Source: Rhinopithecus roxellana (Eukaryota > Chordata > Mammalia > Primates > Cercopithecidae). Taken from it: a stretch of 64,000 nucleotides of DNA. Location: the NCBI RefSeq assembly GCF_007565055.1, contig NC_044568.1, forward strand, positions 37,165,156-37,229,155, written 5' to 3'. Made by a program: the position numbers and the translations under genes. Below, in pieces: positions 11,037-22,374 of the stretch; positions within the stretch are counted from its first letter, which is position 1, and each line of letters opens with the position of its first letter. The notes under the pieces were generated by a model, which saw only the letters and a program-made list of their open reading frames with translations, was not told where the DNA came from and did not search any database.

Positions 11037-12700
11037 TGTTTTGTTCAAATAATTATTTCCAAATGAGTTACTATTAGAAGGCTCTTCTATTTGTATTCTA
11101 ATGTCCAAAAGAAAAATATTCTACCTCCTAAACCATCAGATAGGAGATACCTTAATAAAAACATTATATTCTCATTGTGCAAATTCAATGTAAGGGGCAT
11201 CTGGGGTGCTACTTGTTTTCAACAGGGAATTGAACAAATTAATACTTTGAATGTGTTACTTTTTTCAGAATCAGAACATTTTTGACATTTAAAAATATTA
11301 ATCAAATCTATTCTAGTATTCCCATCTGTTCCTCACATCAGAGTTTCTTTAAGATAGTAATTATAGCTCTAATTCTATAATGGTTTTCTTTCCAAGAATA
11401 CAGGTTGATGTATGCACCATCTCTTCTTCTAGTCAATTAATCAATAAGCATGCACAGGCAGTGATCGTGATAAAGAGTCCCGTTAATACTAAGAAAGCTA
11501 ATGGTCCTTTTCATCAAGCGCTGATTAATCAGAAAATATTTTTCGCATAATTGATAACTATTTTTATATTTCCTTAGAGATTTACTGAAATTAACAGGTT
11601 GAATTTTCTCTACTATGTTGAACAGCAATTTAGAAACCTAAATAATAAAACAAAAATGTGGAATCAGAATGTAGCAATGTTTTCTATCATAAATTGTTTA
11701 GCAAATGAACATGCAGATTATTCCAGGCTCACATTGCTTACTTGGATATTTAAAACCACTTAAAAAGTCAGTACTTACAAATTATCTATAAATACATTAA
11801 ACTCTCAAAGAACCTGCAATATTAATTGTTGACTGGGGGTTTCATCGGGCAAACAAATTATTCAGACAGAATAATGTGTGTCCTTGTTTGCTGTATTTCC
11901 CCAGGAGGTAAAGCAATAAATTCCAAACCTTAAAGTCACCAAATTTATTTATCTTCTGGAATGAGTATTTTTTTTTCTGTTCCACAGTGAAACCAAATGA
12001 ACCCTGCAATAATAAAGTGCTTTGAAATTCATTGTTTTAAACAAGAGAAAATTCTTTTCTGACTAGAGTTTGGATATTATGGTACAAAAATATTGAAAGG
12101 GCCTTTTTCTCAATGATTTATGCTTGGATGCCAAAATATTTGAGTAAGAACATGCTGGAAGGAGAAAACAAATATTGTCATCTTTTGAAGATCTGCTGTG
12201 GAAAATATCATGGGTTTGTAATCAAGTCATTTATTCATCCTTTCTAAAGATGTTTGTTGAGCACACATTGCATACAGGATACATTTAAAAGAGTCAAAAT
12301 TCACTGAGACAACATGAAATCAGAAATGCGAAGAGACAGAGAACTTCCGCCAGGTTGTCTCCAGATCTCTGGGACTCAGATTATTAATGTCCAAGCCAAC
12401 CTAGAACCGAGTTTTTCTCCAGTTTTCTAGAATTTTCCTAGAGCATCTTGCTACAACAAATAAATCAAATTATTTCATTCCAATAAATGGCAGATTCCAT
12501 TAGAACTTAGTGTATTTACTGACAATTTCTTAAGTACTGCATATTTTAGTGTTTGAAAATATCATGCAAGCATTGTTAGTCTGGACCAAACTAGAGAGTC
12601 ATTATTGCCAAGAGTAAGGGGTCGAGGATTCAAAAGAAACACAATTTAAAAAGGATATGGAGAAGAGCATTAACATGCTGTCTAGCAATTTATGTACTGT
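11037..12700. other. Repeat-poor unique block
   Basis: About 1.6 kb with no recognised repeat apart from a weak MIR/L2-like motif near 12225-12290. It is rich in AT homeodomain-type motifs, including TCAATTAATCAATAAG (11433) and the 12-bp palindrome CTGATTAATCAG (11521-11532). No coding frame is supported. In a repeat-saturated window this long exclusion of insertions could mean constraint. Confidence 0.45.
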
Positions 12701-12714
12701 TGTATTGTGAAAAA

Positions 12715-12895
12715 TAAGGCATTTGAATCAGACAGTTCGGTATTTGAATCCAAGCTCTGAGACTTTTTAGCTCTATGATTTGGGGCAAGTTACTGAATCC
12801 ATAAGCACAACTGTTCTTTCATCTGTCAAATGGAATTAATATAACCGTTAGAGTTCAGTAAACATTAGTTGTTTTTATATATTAGCCATGGTAAT
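12715..12895 (-). repeat. MIR SINE, reverse orientation
   Basis: AATCCAAGCTCTGAGACTTT, GGGCAAGTTACTGAATCC and TCATCTGTCAAATGGAATTA follow the order of reverse-complement MIR, ending at AGTAAACATTAGTTG. Confidence 0.85.
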
Positions 12896-12935
12896 AAGCA
12901 TCTTATGTGTAATTTACACATCTGAGGTAGATACT
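12896..12935 (+). repeat. MIR SINE, first part (split by LTR)
   Basis: AAGCATCTTATGTGTAATTT and CTGAGGTAGATACT correspond to the MIR core. The element resumes after the LTR at 13302. Confidence 0.6.
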
Positions 12936-13301
12936 TGATATGGTTTGTCTGTGTCCCCAACCAAATTTCATCTTGATTTGTTATCCCGACATGTCAACGG
13001 AGGAACCTGGTGGGAGGTTATTGGATCATGGGAGCAGTTTCCCCAGTTCTGTTCTCATGAGAGTGAGTGAAGTCTCATGAGATCTGGTGGTTTTATAAGG
13101 CGCTTTTCCCACTTCGCTCTCTCTTTTCTATCCTGCCGTCATGTGAAGAAAGTCCTTGCCTCCCCTTCACCTTCCACCATGGTTATTAGTTTCCTGAAGC
13201 CTCCCCAATCATGTGGAATTGTGAGTCAATTAAACCTCTTTCCTTTTATGTTACCCAGGCTAGGGTATTTCCTTATAGAAGTGTGAAAACAGACTAATAC
13301 G
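12936..13301 (+). mobile_element. MSTA/MSTB-type MaLR solo LTR, complete
   Basis: A 366-bp LTR starting TGATATGGTTTGTCTGTGTC and ending GAAAACAGACTAATAC(G). Internal landmarks are ACCTGGTGGGAGGTTATTGG (13006), CATGAGATCTGGTGG, CTTCCACCATGGTTATTAG (13171) and ATTAAACCTCTTTCCTTT (13229). The 5-bp TSD is ATACT (12931-12935) and ATGCT (13302-13306), with one mismatch. It sits inside a plus-strand MIR. Confidence 0.93.
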
Positions 13302-13400
13302 ATGCTATTATTACCCTACTTTGTTGTTGTTGTTGAAACTGAGCCATAGTAACCATTCTCCAGATTGTGTAGCTGTAAAGTATTGGAGAAACCTAGGCAG
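13302..13400 (+). repeat. MIR SINE, second part
   Basis: TATTATTACCCTACTTTG, AAACTGAGCCATAGTAACC and CAGATTGTGTAGCTGTAAAG continue the MIR interrupted at 12935. A short (GTT)n run lies at 13321-13335. Confidence 0.65.
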
Positions 13401-13416
13401 TCCTACATATTTTAGT

Positions 13417-13446
13417 GTTACAACCTGTAGCGTTACAACCTGTAGC
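13417..13446. repeat. 15-bp tandem duplication
   Basis: GTTACAACCTGTAGC occurs twice in succession (13417-13431 and 13432-13446). Confidence 0.9.
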
Positions 13447-13694
13447 GTTAGACCAGTGTACTACATTGCAGAGCAGGGCAGATAAAGGAGATAATAGGTA
13501 TTAATACCTAGTCATGCTTCTGGCATATATAGTGGACATCCAATCAATTGCATAATATAATTAACAATGAATGTAATAATCTGTGTGCAGAATGTGCAAG
13601 AAAGTGAAAAATTAGTATTAGGAAGAATCATTATGGAATAAAACTGGTCCTGAATGCTCAGGGACATCATGAATCCCTCTTTTCATCTATGTTA
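13447..13694. other. Unique spacer
   Basis: No feature recognised. Confidence 0.4.
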
Positions 13695-13877
13695 GTTGTT
13701 CTCAACAGGAGGCAATTTTGCCTTTCCCATCACACTATTTCTGATTGTGATGACTAGGGAGATGCTATTAACCTCTAATATGCAGAGGCCAGGTACATTG
13801 CCCATAATCCTACAATGTGCATAGCTCTCATCCCTCATGCCAAAGAATTGTCCTGTCCAAAATATCAGTAGTGTTGA
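13695..13877 (+). mobile_element. hAT-type (MER5/Charlie-like) DNA transposon fragment
   Basis: GTTCTCAACAGGAGGCAATT at the start, then a TTTGCC block, GATGCTATTAACCTCTAATA, AGAGGCCAGGTACATTG and AATCCTACAATGTGCATAG match a short non-autonomous hAT element. The expected far terminal inverted repeat is missing because the element stops where the next LTR begins. Confidence 0.7.
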
Positions 13878-14430
13878 TGCAGGGTAGGTGAGCCCCCAAA
13901 TTTGGGGTTTATCAGAGGGGGTTCTTGGATTTGGTCAGGAAAGAATGCAAGACTGAGTCAGAAGTAAAAAACAGAAGCTTTTGTTGAACTGGTACTGCTC
14001 CCTACCAAGCAGAGCTAACCCATAGGCAGTGTGCTCAGAGTGAACACTTGTGGACTGCTGTCTAGCTGTATTTATTCTCACTTTTAATTATATGCAAATC
14101 AAGGGGTAGATTATTCATAAATCTCTAGAAAATGGGTGGTAACTTCTGAGTTCTTGCCATACAGAGAGGCGGTAACTTCCGGGTCTTTGCCGTGGCATTG
14201 GTGGTGGCGCTGGTGAGTGTGTCTTATGCTAATGAGCAATGAGGGCAACTAGAGGTTGCTTTTTGTGCCATCTGCTGGCTCTTGCTGGTTTCTTCATTTC
14301 ATCCTGCTGGGGTTGGGAAGTAAGGTCCTGTCCCTCTCTTATCTCATGGTTGCTGTTGAGAAATTCTGATCTATGTCATCTCCATCTCACAGTTTTAATC
14401 TACCATGCTGGGTTAGAAGTAGGCTCTGTT
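13878..14430 (-). mobile_element. ERV1 solo LTR (MER4-like group)
   Basis: Reverse-strand LTR with these landmarks on the plus strand: AGAAGCTTTTGTTGAACTGG, GGGGTAGATTATTCATAAAT (14103), GGTAACTTCCGGGTCTTTGC (14170), TGGCGCTGGTGAGTGTGTCT (14204) and TGCTAATGAGCAATGAGGGC (14228). It contains an octamer-type ATGCAAAT at 14092-14099. The right end is uncertain by about 40 bp. The 76-codon frame at 14239-14469 is an LTR translation. Confidence 0.65.
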
Positions 14431-14570
14431 GAAAGAGAGGCTTATCGATTTTTATTTTTATCAGAATAATCTCCAAATTTTATTGACACATAGTGCTGTC
14501 AGGAATTTAGAGTTTGAAGACTTGGATTTATCCCAGAAATCTACGTTTTCAACAATTCTCACCTTCAGGC

Positions 14571-14993
14571 GATTATTTTTTAATTGATACATAATAATTG
14601 TACATACTTATGGGGGAGTGCCTGTGATACTTTGAAAAATGCATACAATATGCAGTGCTCAAATCAGGATATGTAGACTATCCGTCACCCCAAACATTTA
14701 TCATTTCTTCGTGTTGAGAGCATTTCTTCTCTTTCAGGTATTTTGAAATATGCAATTAATGATGGTTAATGATAGTCATCATACGCTATTGAACACCAGG
14801 ACTTACTCCTTGTATCTAACTGTATTTTTTGTATCCATTAACCAATCCGTCTTCATTCCCAACTCCCACCCTTCCCAGCTTCTGGTAACTATCATTGTCC
14901 TCTCCACCTCCATGAGACAAACTCTTTTAGCTCCTGCATATGAGTGAGAACATGTGATATTCATCTTTGTGTGCCTGTCTTCAGGTAACTCTG
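14571..14993 (-). mobile_element. L1MA/L1PB 3' UTR fragment
   Basis: Characteristic reversed L1 3' UTR: TTTTAATTGATACATAATAA, CCAAACATTTATCATTTCTT, CTAACTGTATTTTTTGTATC, GTAACTATCATTGTCCTC and ATGAGTGAGAACATGTGATA. The 65- and 68-codon frames over this region are translations of this UTR. Confidence 0.85.
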
Positions 14994-15532
14994 AAGTAGA
15001 TAGTCTCATTGATCCTGCTAGGGAAAACCTCCAGCTTTAACTCTGCCTTATCTGATACTGTGGGCTGGGAAGTGTAGCGGTTCCAGAAGAAGCCAGCTTA
15101 ATAATAGCTATCACCGTAAACACTTAGCACTTATGTTTTGCGACTCCTCGTGTTCTTCTCAGCCAGCTTCCGTATTAGACTAGCACCCTGTGGTCGAGGA
15201 GCAGAGACATATTATAGGCAAGGAAATGTGAGATACGGTCTGACAAGGAGGTGCTAATAACTCTGCTGAAACTCAGAATTATTCTCTTCTTTCTGTGCCC
15301 AATGAGGAGGGAAGTGAGTGGAAACAGGTGTTAAAAGAATTCAGTGTGAAGCCAATGTCTGTAGTCAAGCCAAGACAATATGTGCTGGGGAAAGAAGGGA
15401 CAGCAACTGGCACAGTGAAAAGAAAGAATATGGAGTTAGCATTACAGAGAGTTTAAGAGTAAGAGTTTTTCAGTGGCAAGTTAGGAGAAAGCTCTGTGCA
15501 TATGAGTAATTTCAATAGGCTACTTAACCTCT
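14994..15532. other. Unique DNA, no gene
   Basis: A possible very diverged MIR lies near 15100-15230. The 63-codon frame at 15318-15509 shows no domain. Otherwise nothing is recognised. Confidence 0.4.
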
Positions 15533-15722
15533 CCAAGGCAGGAGTCTTATACTCTGGCTGCAAGTTAGAGTCACCTGGGAGCTTTAAAACAGACACCAAT
15601 ATCTGTGCACCACCAAAGACCAATTAAACCAGTATATCTGGGGATGGGTGCAGAGTATCAATATTTTTGAATGTGCTCATGTTAATTCTCATGCATAGCC
15701 AGGGTTGCAAACCACTGATCTA
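15533..15722 (+). mobile_element. hAT MER5-like DNA transposon
   Basis: TAGAGTCACCTGGGAGCTTT (15566), AAGACCAATTAAACCAGTAT and AGCCAGGGTTGCAAACCACT (15699) have the order and terminal inverted-repeat-like ends of a MER5/Charlie-type non-autonomous element. It is too diverged for a subfamily call. Confidence 0.65.
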
Positions 15723-16205
15723 AGTATTACTTTTGTTCTTTTGGGAAAATAATGACACAATTATACAATACATGTTACTTATTTCAGCAAGAGATCTGGA
15801 GCTTAGTAAACTTGCCAAAAATGTTAGTTGTTGTTGCTATGATGATGATTATCATTATTGTTATTGATGCTGCTGCTGCTGTTGTTATTTTTATCGTAGT
15901 TCTGTCTGTTGTCTTATGGCCTTCAGTACCTTCATTGGATCTGTTTCCTCACCTGTAAAATGGGAATTCTAAGAGTTACCACCTAAAGATGTTGTAAAAA
16001 CACTAAGGTTGTATACTGTGTTATGAGGTATTTTTGGCAAACATAAATACTCATTTTTCCTAGAAACTTCTGCATTAGCTTATGTTGAAAGGGAATTTGA
16101 AAGTCTTTCTAATAAAGATGATATTCTAAATTGCCAACGGCCTAATAACATCCTTGTAAAGTAGTACAAAATATTTCAAAAGAGAAACAATTATTATTCC
16201 CATCG
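15723..16205. other. Unique DNA with trinucleotide-rich stretch
   Basis: 15823-15900 is an impure run of GTT, GAT, ATT and GCT triplets, which explains the valine/isoleucine-rich 68-codon frame at 15752-15958. No gene is supported. Confidence 0.6.
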
Positions 16206-16350
16206 TTATTATTATATGTGCAAGGAACTGTGTGTTTGTGTTTATCTTATTTAATCTTCCAAGCAACTTTAGGAGGTATTATGTTTCCATTTTATATATG
16301 AAGAGAATTGCTTACACAGTACTTGGCAGAATCAGAATTTGAACATAGAA
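16206..16350 (+). repeat. MIR SINE
   Basis: GTGCAAGGAACTGTGTG, TTATCTTATTTAATCTTCCA, TAGGAGGTATTATGTTTCCA and GGCAGAATCAGAATTTGAAC follow the MIR core and tail order. Confidence 0.8.
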
Positions 16351-17255
16351 TTCTATGCTGAATTGTTTCCCAATACTGATATTTTGGTACTAAGGAGAAT
16401 AATGGCCTATACAATGCAGTTGGATGTGGAGCTAAATGCACTGTCATCTTCCTTTAATGAAATGCTGGGGAGGACAGCTAATATCCACCCTGCTGGGATG
16501 AAGCTCTCAGAATTTGAGGCAAGCATCCTTCCTTTCTATGACAGGGCTATGAGAAAATGGCTTGAAACAAGGCATTGAGGTACCCATCAACGTAGGATCT
16601 AAAATTGGGAAGTAAATTGCCTGCAGAAATTCTCAAGGCCATGTGTGGGTACACTTGGCCTTGTATACCATCTTACGTTGCTGACAGAGTTGTAGGTGCC
16701 AAATTTAATTAATGAAATGGAAATAAGATTCTACGGTTTAGCCAAGAACAAGATAGTTTGTTCTCAAACATAACACCTTTGCTTTTTCACATATCATATT
16801 CACTAACATGGCTTTTGACTAATGGATTATAGCAGGACCCTCTGGTTTAGGGAAATAAGATGCCTTAGACTCAGTGAGCTGGTATTTCAGATGCCCAGTA
16901 TGGCCTTCTTTTCACTATAACATATAATGTCTCTGTTCTTTCATTCTCATCCTTGCCCTTACCTTTGAAATGTTATTTATGACAACAGGTGCATATGCTA
17001 TGAATTATAACTGTTACTAATATTAACCATATTTTAACTTGAATGAGATGGAAGAGGGTATTTCTATAGCTCTTTTCAAAAGGAAATGGAAGTCTTGGTG
17101 TTGAATATTCAGAATATGATCACCCAGAGACATAAAGAATAAAAAAATTTGAAAATAGATAGTATACTTTTACACCATAATATTTCTGAGGTCTAGAATA
17201 TCACTATCCATATATGTAACACTTCTCTCATCAAAAATTGCTTTTATCCTTGAAA
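16351..17255. other. Unique DNA; one 79-codon frame of unknown origin
   Basis: A plus-strand frame (16339-16578) begins inside the MIR and reads on with ordinary, non-repetitive amino-acid composition to a stop. No domain, signal or splice context is recognised. The rest of the interval has no feature. Confidence 0.35.
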
Positions 17256-17378
17256 TTACTATGGGAGGAAGGGAAGGATCATAATCTCCATTTTGCAGAT
17301 AAAAGAAATTGAGGTTCCAAGAAGCTAAGTGACTTGTTTATGGTTACTTAGCTTAATTAGAGTAGAAAAATATAGTAA
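17256..17378 (+). repeat. MIR SINE
   Basis: ATAATCTCCATTTTGCAGAT (17281), AGAAATTGAGGTTCCAAGAA and AAGTGACTTGTTTATGGTTA match the MIR core. Confidence 0.85.
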
Positions 17379-18100
17379 AAGCAACAGTGTTTACTCTGGT
17401 CTGGAAGTTTGGTTTTGAAAAGTGAAATAGCACATTTTTGTGTGTGTTATACCAAATTTTCACGTTAATCTAATAAAATATGAAACTGTTAACCTGACTT
17501 AATTTTTCCTTTATGGGAAAAAGGCTAGGGAGGTTGTCTGGTTATATGTGCATCATTTCTGTTCTGACTTTTTCTTCAAAAAGAAGGATAACATATTAGC
17601 CAAAATAAATAATAACATGGTACCCAGAGGTGAGGAAGAGATATTAAGCTGTAATCCCTCCTGTTTCGGAATTTTCCTTGGTTCCCTTGTTTACCTGTTC
17701 TTCATTGGTACACAGATGTTTACATTACATTATATCTTTCAACTTATAGAAATGTTAAAATGTACTATTCATTTTAAACTTTCATAAGCTTTTAAAAATA
17801 TATCCCCAACCTGATTCTTTGATCTCTCACACTAGATCCGAGATAAAATTATGCACTTACTAGTATCAGTTTGCAATGATGATAAATGGGCCCATCTGCC
17901 CAAACCAATAGGTTCACAAAATTAAAGTTTGGAGTAGAAAAAATACTCCAAAATGCAGGAGGAATTTGTTTCTACTCTCTGACATTGTCAAGGGGGGATT
18001 CCATAACAAAAAAATCTGACTCCTGTTGAGTATTATGATAAATGTCACATGTTTTGTGTGAGTGTTTGAGCCTCAGCCCCAGCCCCGGCCTCTCAGGGAG
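17379..18100. other. Unique DNA, no gene
   Basis: The 79-codon frame at 17548-17787 has hydrophobic stretches but no recognisable family. Confidence 0.4.
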
Positions 18101-18205
18101 TTTTCTAAGAACTTTGGATGTGCTATTTCTCTTAACTCTCACAATAAACTTATAAGGTTATTGGCAGTATTATCTCATTTTATAGAACAGCTTATATTTG
18201 GAATT
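18101..18205 (+). repeat. MIR SINE fragment
   Basis: CTTAACTCTCACAATAAACT, TTATAAGGTTATTGGCAGTA and TTATCTCATTTTATAGAAC keep MIR core order. Confidence 0.65.
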
Positions 18206-18748
18206 CAGAGTTACTAGTACACGATTTACATATTATTCCCAGCTTAATTATTTCAGATATAAATGGACTTTGAGCCTCAAAGGATATCAGCAGGTCATGT
18301 GGTTCACAATGTTAGTATTTTACACATATTTTATTTTAAAATCTAGTTTTTATGTTTTATTTCTCCCATACAGCTTTGTGAAGATCCACAGCTTTCTGAG
18401 GACATGTGTCTGAGGTGTGTATGGGAATGATGTCCTGTTTCAATATTTCAAAGAAGCAGAAAGCATTTGAAAATTAGTCCTTATAGGCTTTTTTTCTGTC
18501 TGTATAACATAAATATTCACTGAATGTTCTTTGCAAACCTGTCTCTATGTAGAATCATGGTAAAAACTATCCAGATAATATTTTAAATTTCCCTTTATAG
18601 TAACCATGTGTGTAAAAGATGACAATTCAAGAAACTTTTTATGAACATTTAACAGGCAAAAGTATGGGTCTAGGCTCTTTGGTTAGACAGGGTAATCCGG
18701 TATATTTCTTTCCTGTCAAGCTCCCTGAGGAACTAGAAACATATTTTG
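18206..18748. other. Unique DNA, no gene
   Basis: The 71-codon frame at 18198-18413 is compositionally hydrophobic and unrecognised. No repeat is seen. Confidence 0.4.
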
Positions 18749-18803
18749 GTGTGTGTGTGTGTAGGTATGGGTGTGTGCATGTGTGTGTCTGTCTGTCTGT
18801 TGG
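18749..18803. repeat. Imperfect (TG)n/(TCTG)n repeat
   Basis: TG repeats interrupted by AGGTATGG and GCA, then four TCTG-type units. Confidence 0.85.
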
Positions 18804-18849
18804 GGAAAGGATTGAGCTGTTCATAAAGTATATTTTATGATAATCAACT

Positions 18850-19218
<369 letters not shown>

Positions 19219-19524
19219 GATAATCAACTATTTGTTAAAAGGTGATGCAAAAATGTAGGAAGGGCATTTCAAACAAAACAAACAGTGAGGGAAAATAAGG
19301 TACAGAATATTGATGGACATAGAAACCCATCACTCCTGAGCTGTCTTGAAGTTCAGTGATGTGGTTGTCAAAGTATGAACCCTGGACTAACAGCTTCAGT
19401 ATCAACTGGGATACTGATAGAAGAAAATAGAAATAAATCTTGAAATAAGTCTTGGGTTCCACCCTAGACCTATTGATTTAGAAAACTCTGAGGGTGGGGA
19501 CCATCCATGTGCATTTTAACATGT

Positions 19525-20069
19525 TGTGATGGCTAATTTCATGTGTCCACTTGACAGGGTACAGAGTGCCCAGACATTTGGTTGAACGGTATTCCAGGGT
19601 GTGTCTGTGAGGGTTTCTGCAGATGAGATCAGCATTTGAATCAGTGAATTCAGTAAAGCACATGGCTCCCCCCAGTGAGCATGGGCATCATCCAACCTGA
19701 TTAGGGGCTAAATAGAACAAAAGTTTGGAGGAAACTTTTGAAAGTTTCCTTTCAAACTTTCAGCTGAAACATCACTTTTCTCCTGCCCTTAGACTGAGAC
19801 TCACACCACTGGCTCTCTTGATATTCAGGTTTTCAGACCCAAACTGAGCTACACCACGGGCTTTCTGGGTCTCCTGTTTGCAGATGGCAGACTAAGGAGT
19901 TCTCAGCTTCCATAGAATCAATTTCTTACTCTCTCTCTCTCTCCTCTCTCTGTCTCTCAACTCTCTCTCTCTCTCCCCCCCAATCCCCCCCCCCCGCCCC
20001 CACCACACACACACATACACACAGCAGTTCTGCTTCTCTGGAAAACTGTTAGTACATCTACACATCTAC
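19525..20069 (+). mobile_element. ERVL-type solo LTR (MLT2-like group), with CT/C/CA simple repeat
   Basis: Starts TGTGATGGCTAATTTCATGT; then CATTTGGTTGAACGGTATTC, GGTGTGTCTGTGAGGGTTTC and CTTTCTGGGTCTCCTG; near the end is TTCTGCTTCTCTGG (20027). A matching ACATGT at 19519-19524 and 20070-20075 is the probable TSD. A related LTR lies at 23.1 kb. The subfamily name is uncertain. Confidence 0.75.
19929..20024. repeat. Compound (CT)n, C-run and (CA)n repeat
   Basis: CT repeats, then two C-runs (the second about 13 C's with a G shortly after), then CA repeats, inside the 3' part of the LTR. Homopurine/homopyrimidine strands of this kind can form triplex or i-motif structures. Confidence 0.9.
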
Positions 20070-20115
20070 ACATGTTCTTCAGTTGATGCTCATACGTGCT
20101 AAAATTTCAGAACCA

Positions 20116-20250
20116 CTGGTGTAGTGGATGTCTACAAAGCAGAGCTCATATGACTACGAATTGCACAACTCCTCAGTTTTTTCATCTATAAAATATTACC
20201 ATATATTTTGGCTGTTGTTAAAGTCAGAGCTGATACTGTAAACATAATTC
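20116..20250 (-). repeat. MIR SINE fragment, reverse orientation
   Basis: CACAACTCCTCAGTTTTTTC, ATCTATAAAATATTACCATA and GGCTGTTGTTAAAGTCAGAG match the reverse MIR core. Confidence 0.6.
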
Positions 20251-20529
20251 TTTGGTTCAGACCTCTCTAAATAATAACTCCCTATGAGATATGTTAGCAT
20301 TGATTTCTATATAGCATATTAGATATGGCATATAAGTTGTGACTTATTATATAAATACCCAAGAAGGTACAAATATAGATAAATGAGCATATGTGTGTTT
20401 AATATTTTTATACATTTAAATATATGTAGTTTACAAAATAATCATCTGAATCCACACTGTCCCCTTCAAAGAATAAATACTTACAAGGCTACACATTCTT
20501 TTCTACTATAAGGCAGTTTTCCATAAACC

Positions 20530-20730
20530 TAGATACCTAAATGGCTATTTTGTAAAAATAAACTGAGAAAGAAAGAAGCAAATATAACAAAATATTAGCT
20601 ACTGTTGAATTTAGTGAGTTGGTTATGAGTGTTTACTTGTTATGAGTGTTTACTTGCTTCGTTATGAGTCTTTCATTACTTCTGTATGTTTGATAATTTT
20701 CATAATAAAATTTTAGAGAGGAAAAAGCCA
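20530..20730 (+). mobile_element. Old L1 (L1MC/ME) 3' end
   Basis: AACAAAATATTAGCTACTG, then CTTCTGTATGTTTGATAATT and TTTCATAATAAAATTTTAGA match the L1M 3' terminus. Inside is a three-copy 17-bp tandem of GTTATGAGTGTTTACTT from 20622, the third copy diverged and offset by a few bases. Confidence 0.7.
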
Positions 20731-20879
20731 ATTGGTTTCCTCTTGTAGGCACTCTCCAGAGTATTTTTGTATAATATACAAATAAAATTCACTACCTCAT
20801 TTTTTACTTTATTTCTTCATCAATACTGCCTCTAAAACATTTTTTGGCATTTGCCAGTAGAGAAATATCCATACAAGTC

Positions 20880-21105
20880 AAATATTCCAATTACCTGGGG
20901 AATTCAAAGGATATCCCATCAACTGCTTATAAAGCACTGATTCAAAAACTTGACTTTATGTTAAATCACCCTTAGGAAAAAGTTATTATGCCCAAATCCC
21001 ACATAGAAAGATTGTAATGTATTCGCTCTGGTGTGAGACCCAGTTACTGTTTTCTTTAACCTCCCCAGGTTATTCCAAAGTCTACTCAGTATTGCCAAGC
21101 ATTGG
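20880..21105 (+). mobile_element. Diverged hAT MER5-like fragment
   Basis: CCAATTACCTGGGGAATTCA, a GAGACCCAGTTACTG block and CCTCCCCAGGTTATTCCAA fit a MER5-like element, but identity is low. Confidence 0.4.
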
Positions 21106-22023
21106 TCTGAATACTGAATTCAGTGACAAAGTATTTAAAAATAAGAAACCTCAATGAAAGGCTAGCTTCTTGAGATAAAAACACTTGACAGTGAGAGTAT
21201 AGGTGCTACCTGGAAATAGGGTGGATCTGGCCAAGTGGGAAATGAGGGAGGAAGGCCATTTATTCATGAAATGTTAATTGAGTTGAAAACAATGGTTGCA
21301 CTGGGTTAAAGTTCCTCTTCTTTTGTAGAAAACATTGAGTAGAACAACAACAAAAATGGTTCTAAAGGGAATTGTTAGGTGATAAGCATAAGAAGCTTCA
21401 TCACGTCCTCTTCTTCCAATTAAGTATCTAGAAGGGGCAAGAAAAAGAATTATTGTGGCTTAACATAGCATTGATTGATTATTTTTGGTAAAGCTGAGGA
21501 TTACAGATATTCTATGTAATCAGCTGTAAACAATTCCAGAGAAAGATGCTGTTCACTATATTTGAATGGGGATGGATAGTTCTATTCATTAAGTGAATAA
21601 TTTGAACAAAATCTACCAATATTTTCATGCAAAGTTATTAAAGATTGGTTAAGATTCAAGACCTGGTTTTATACGGAAATAAGCACTTATGGGACCAAAT
21701 GCTAATTGTTTTCCCTCTTTAATATTTTCTTAAGATGAATGTGTACTGAGTTCACATTTGTGACTTTTCTGCATGCCAGATTCTGTAGAAACCACTAAGA
21801 ATGAGTTTGTACTTATGAACTCATAAAAAAAAAGTTGCATCTTGTTAATTTTGTTAATTTGTTTTTGTTTTTGAGAAACATTAGAACTGGAGAAAAAAAT
21901 TTAAAATGGGCTACCCAGAACTTCATTACCTGTATTACTGCTTTTAATTATCCATAGTAATTATTATCCATAGTATCCATAGTTATCCATAATGATCCAT
22001 AGTACATTTTGCTGAAGTATATT
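21106..22023. other. Unique DNA with a short tandem cluster
   Basis: No gene seen. At 21950-22003 the motif ATCCATAGT recurs about five times with small spacers. It is too short and irregular for a CRISPR-like array and is best read as local slippage. Confidence 0.5.
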
Positions 22024-22037
22024 TGTAGAACTATTTT

Positions 22038-22340
22038 TGTTTTTGTCTTGTTTTTGAGACGGAGTTTCACTCTTGGTGCCTAGGCTGCAGTGCAATGGCA
22101 CGATCTCGGCTCACCACAACCTCCACCCCCCAGGTTCAAGCGATTCTCCTGCCTCAGCCTCCCTAGTAGCTGGGATTATAGGCATGTGCCACCATGCCCG
22201 GCCAATTTTGTATTTTTACTAAAGACAGGGCTTCTCCATGTTGGTCAGGCTGGTCTTGAGCTCCCGACCTCAGGTGATCTGCCCGCCTTGGCCTCCCAAA
22301 GTGCTGGGATTACAGGCATGAACCACTGTGCCTGGACGAC
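22038..22340 (-). mobile_element. AluS, full length
   Basis: Reverse Alu with a TTTTTG-type tail, GAGACGGAGTTTCACTCTTG, then GGTTCAAGCGATTCTCCTGC, ending GTGCCTGGACGAC. A 14-bp TSD TGTAGAACTATTTT lies at 22024-22037 and 22341-22354. The 118-codon plus frame over it is not a gene. Confidence 0.93.
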
Positions 22341-22374
22341 TGTAGAACTATTTTCACTTCATTCAGTATTAAGT

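Larger units (their letters stand above)
19358..20115 (+). mobile_element. MER5A-like hAT element split by an ERVL-type LTR
   Basis: The left part (19358-19518) has GTCAAAGTATGAACCCTGGA, then TTCCACCCTAGACCTATTGA and AACTCTGAGGGTGGGGACCA. The right part (20076-20115) ends TTTCAGAACCACTG, the expected terminal repeat. The two halves read as one element when the LTR between them is removed. Confidence 0.8.

Noticed and set aside
21950..22003. Repeated ATCCATAGT units with spacers, reminiscent of a small repeat-spacer array
   Set aside because: Units are 9 bp, spacers are a few bases, there is no associated gene, and the DNA is primate; local slippage explains it.
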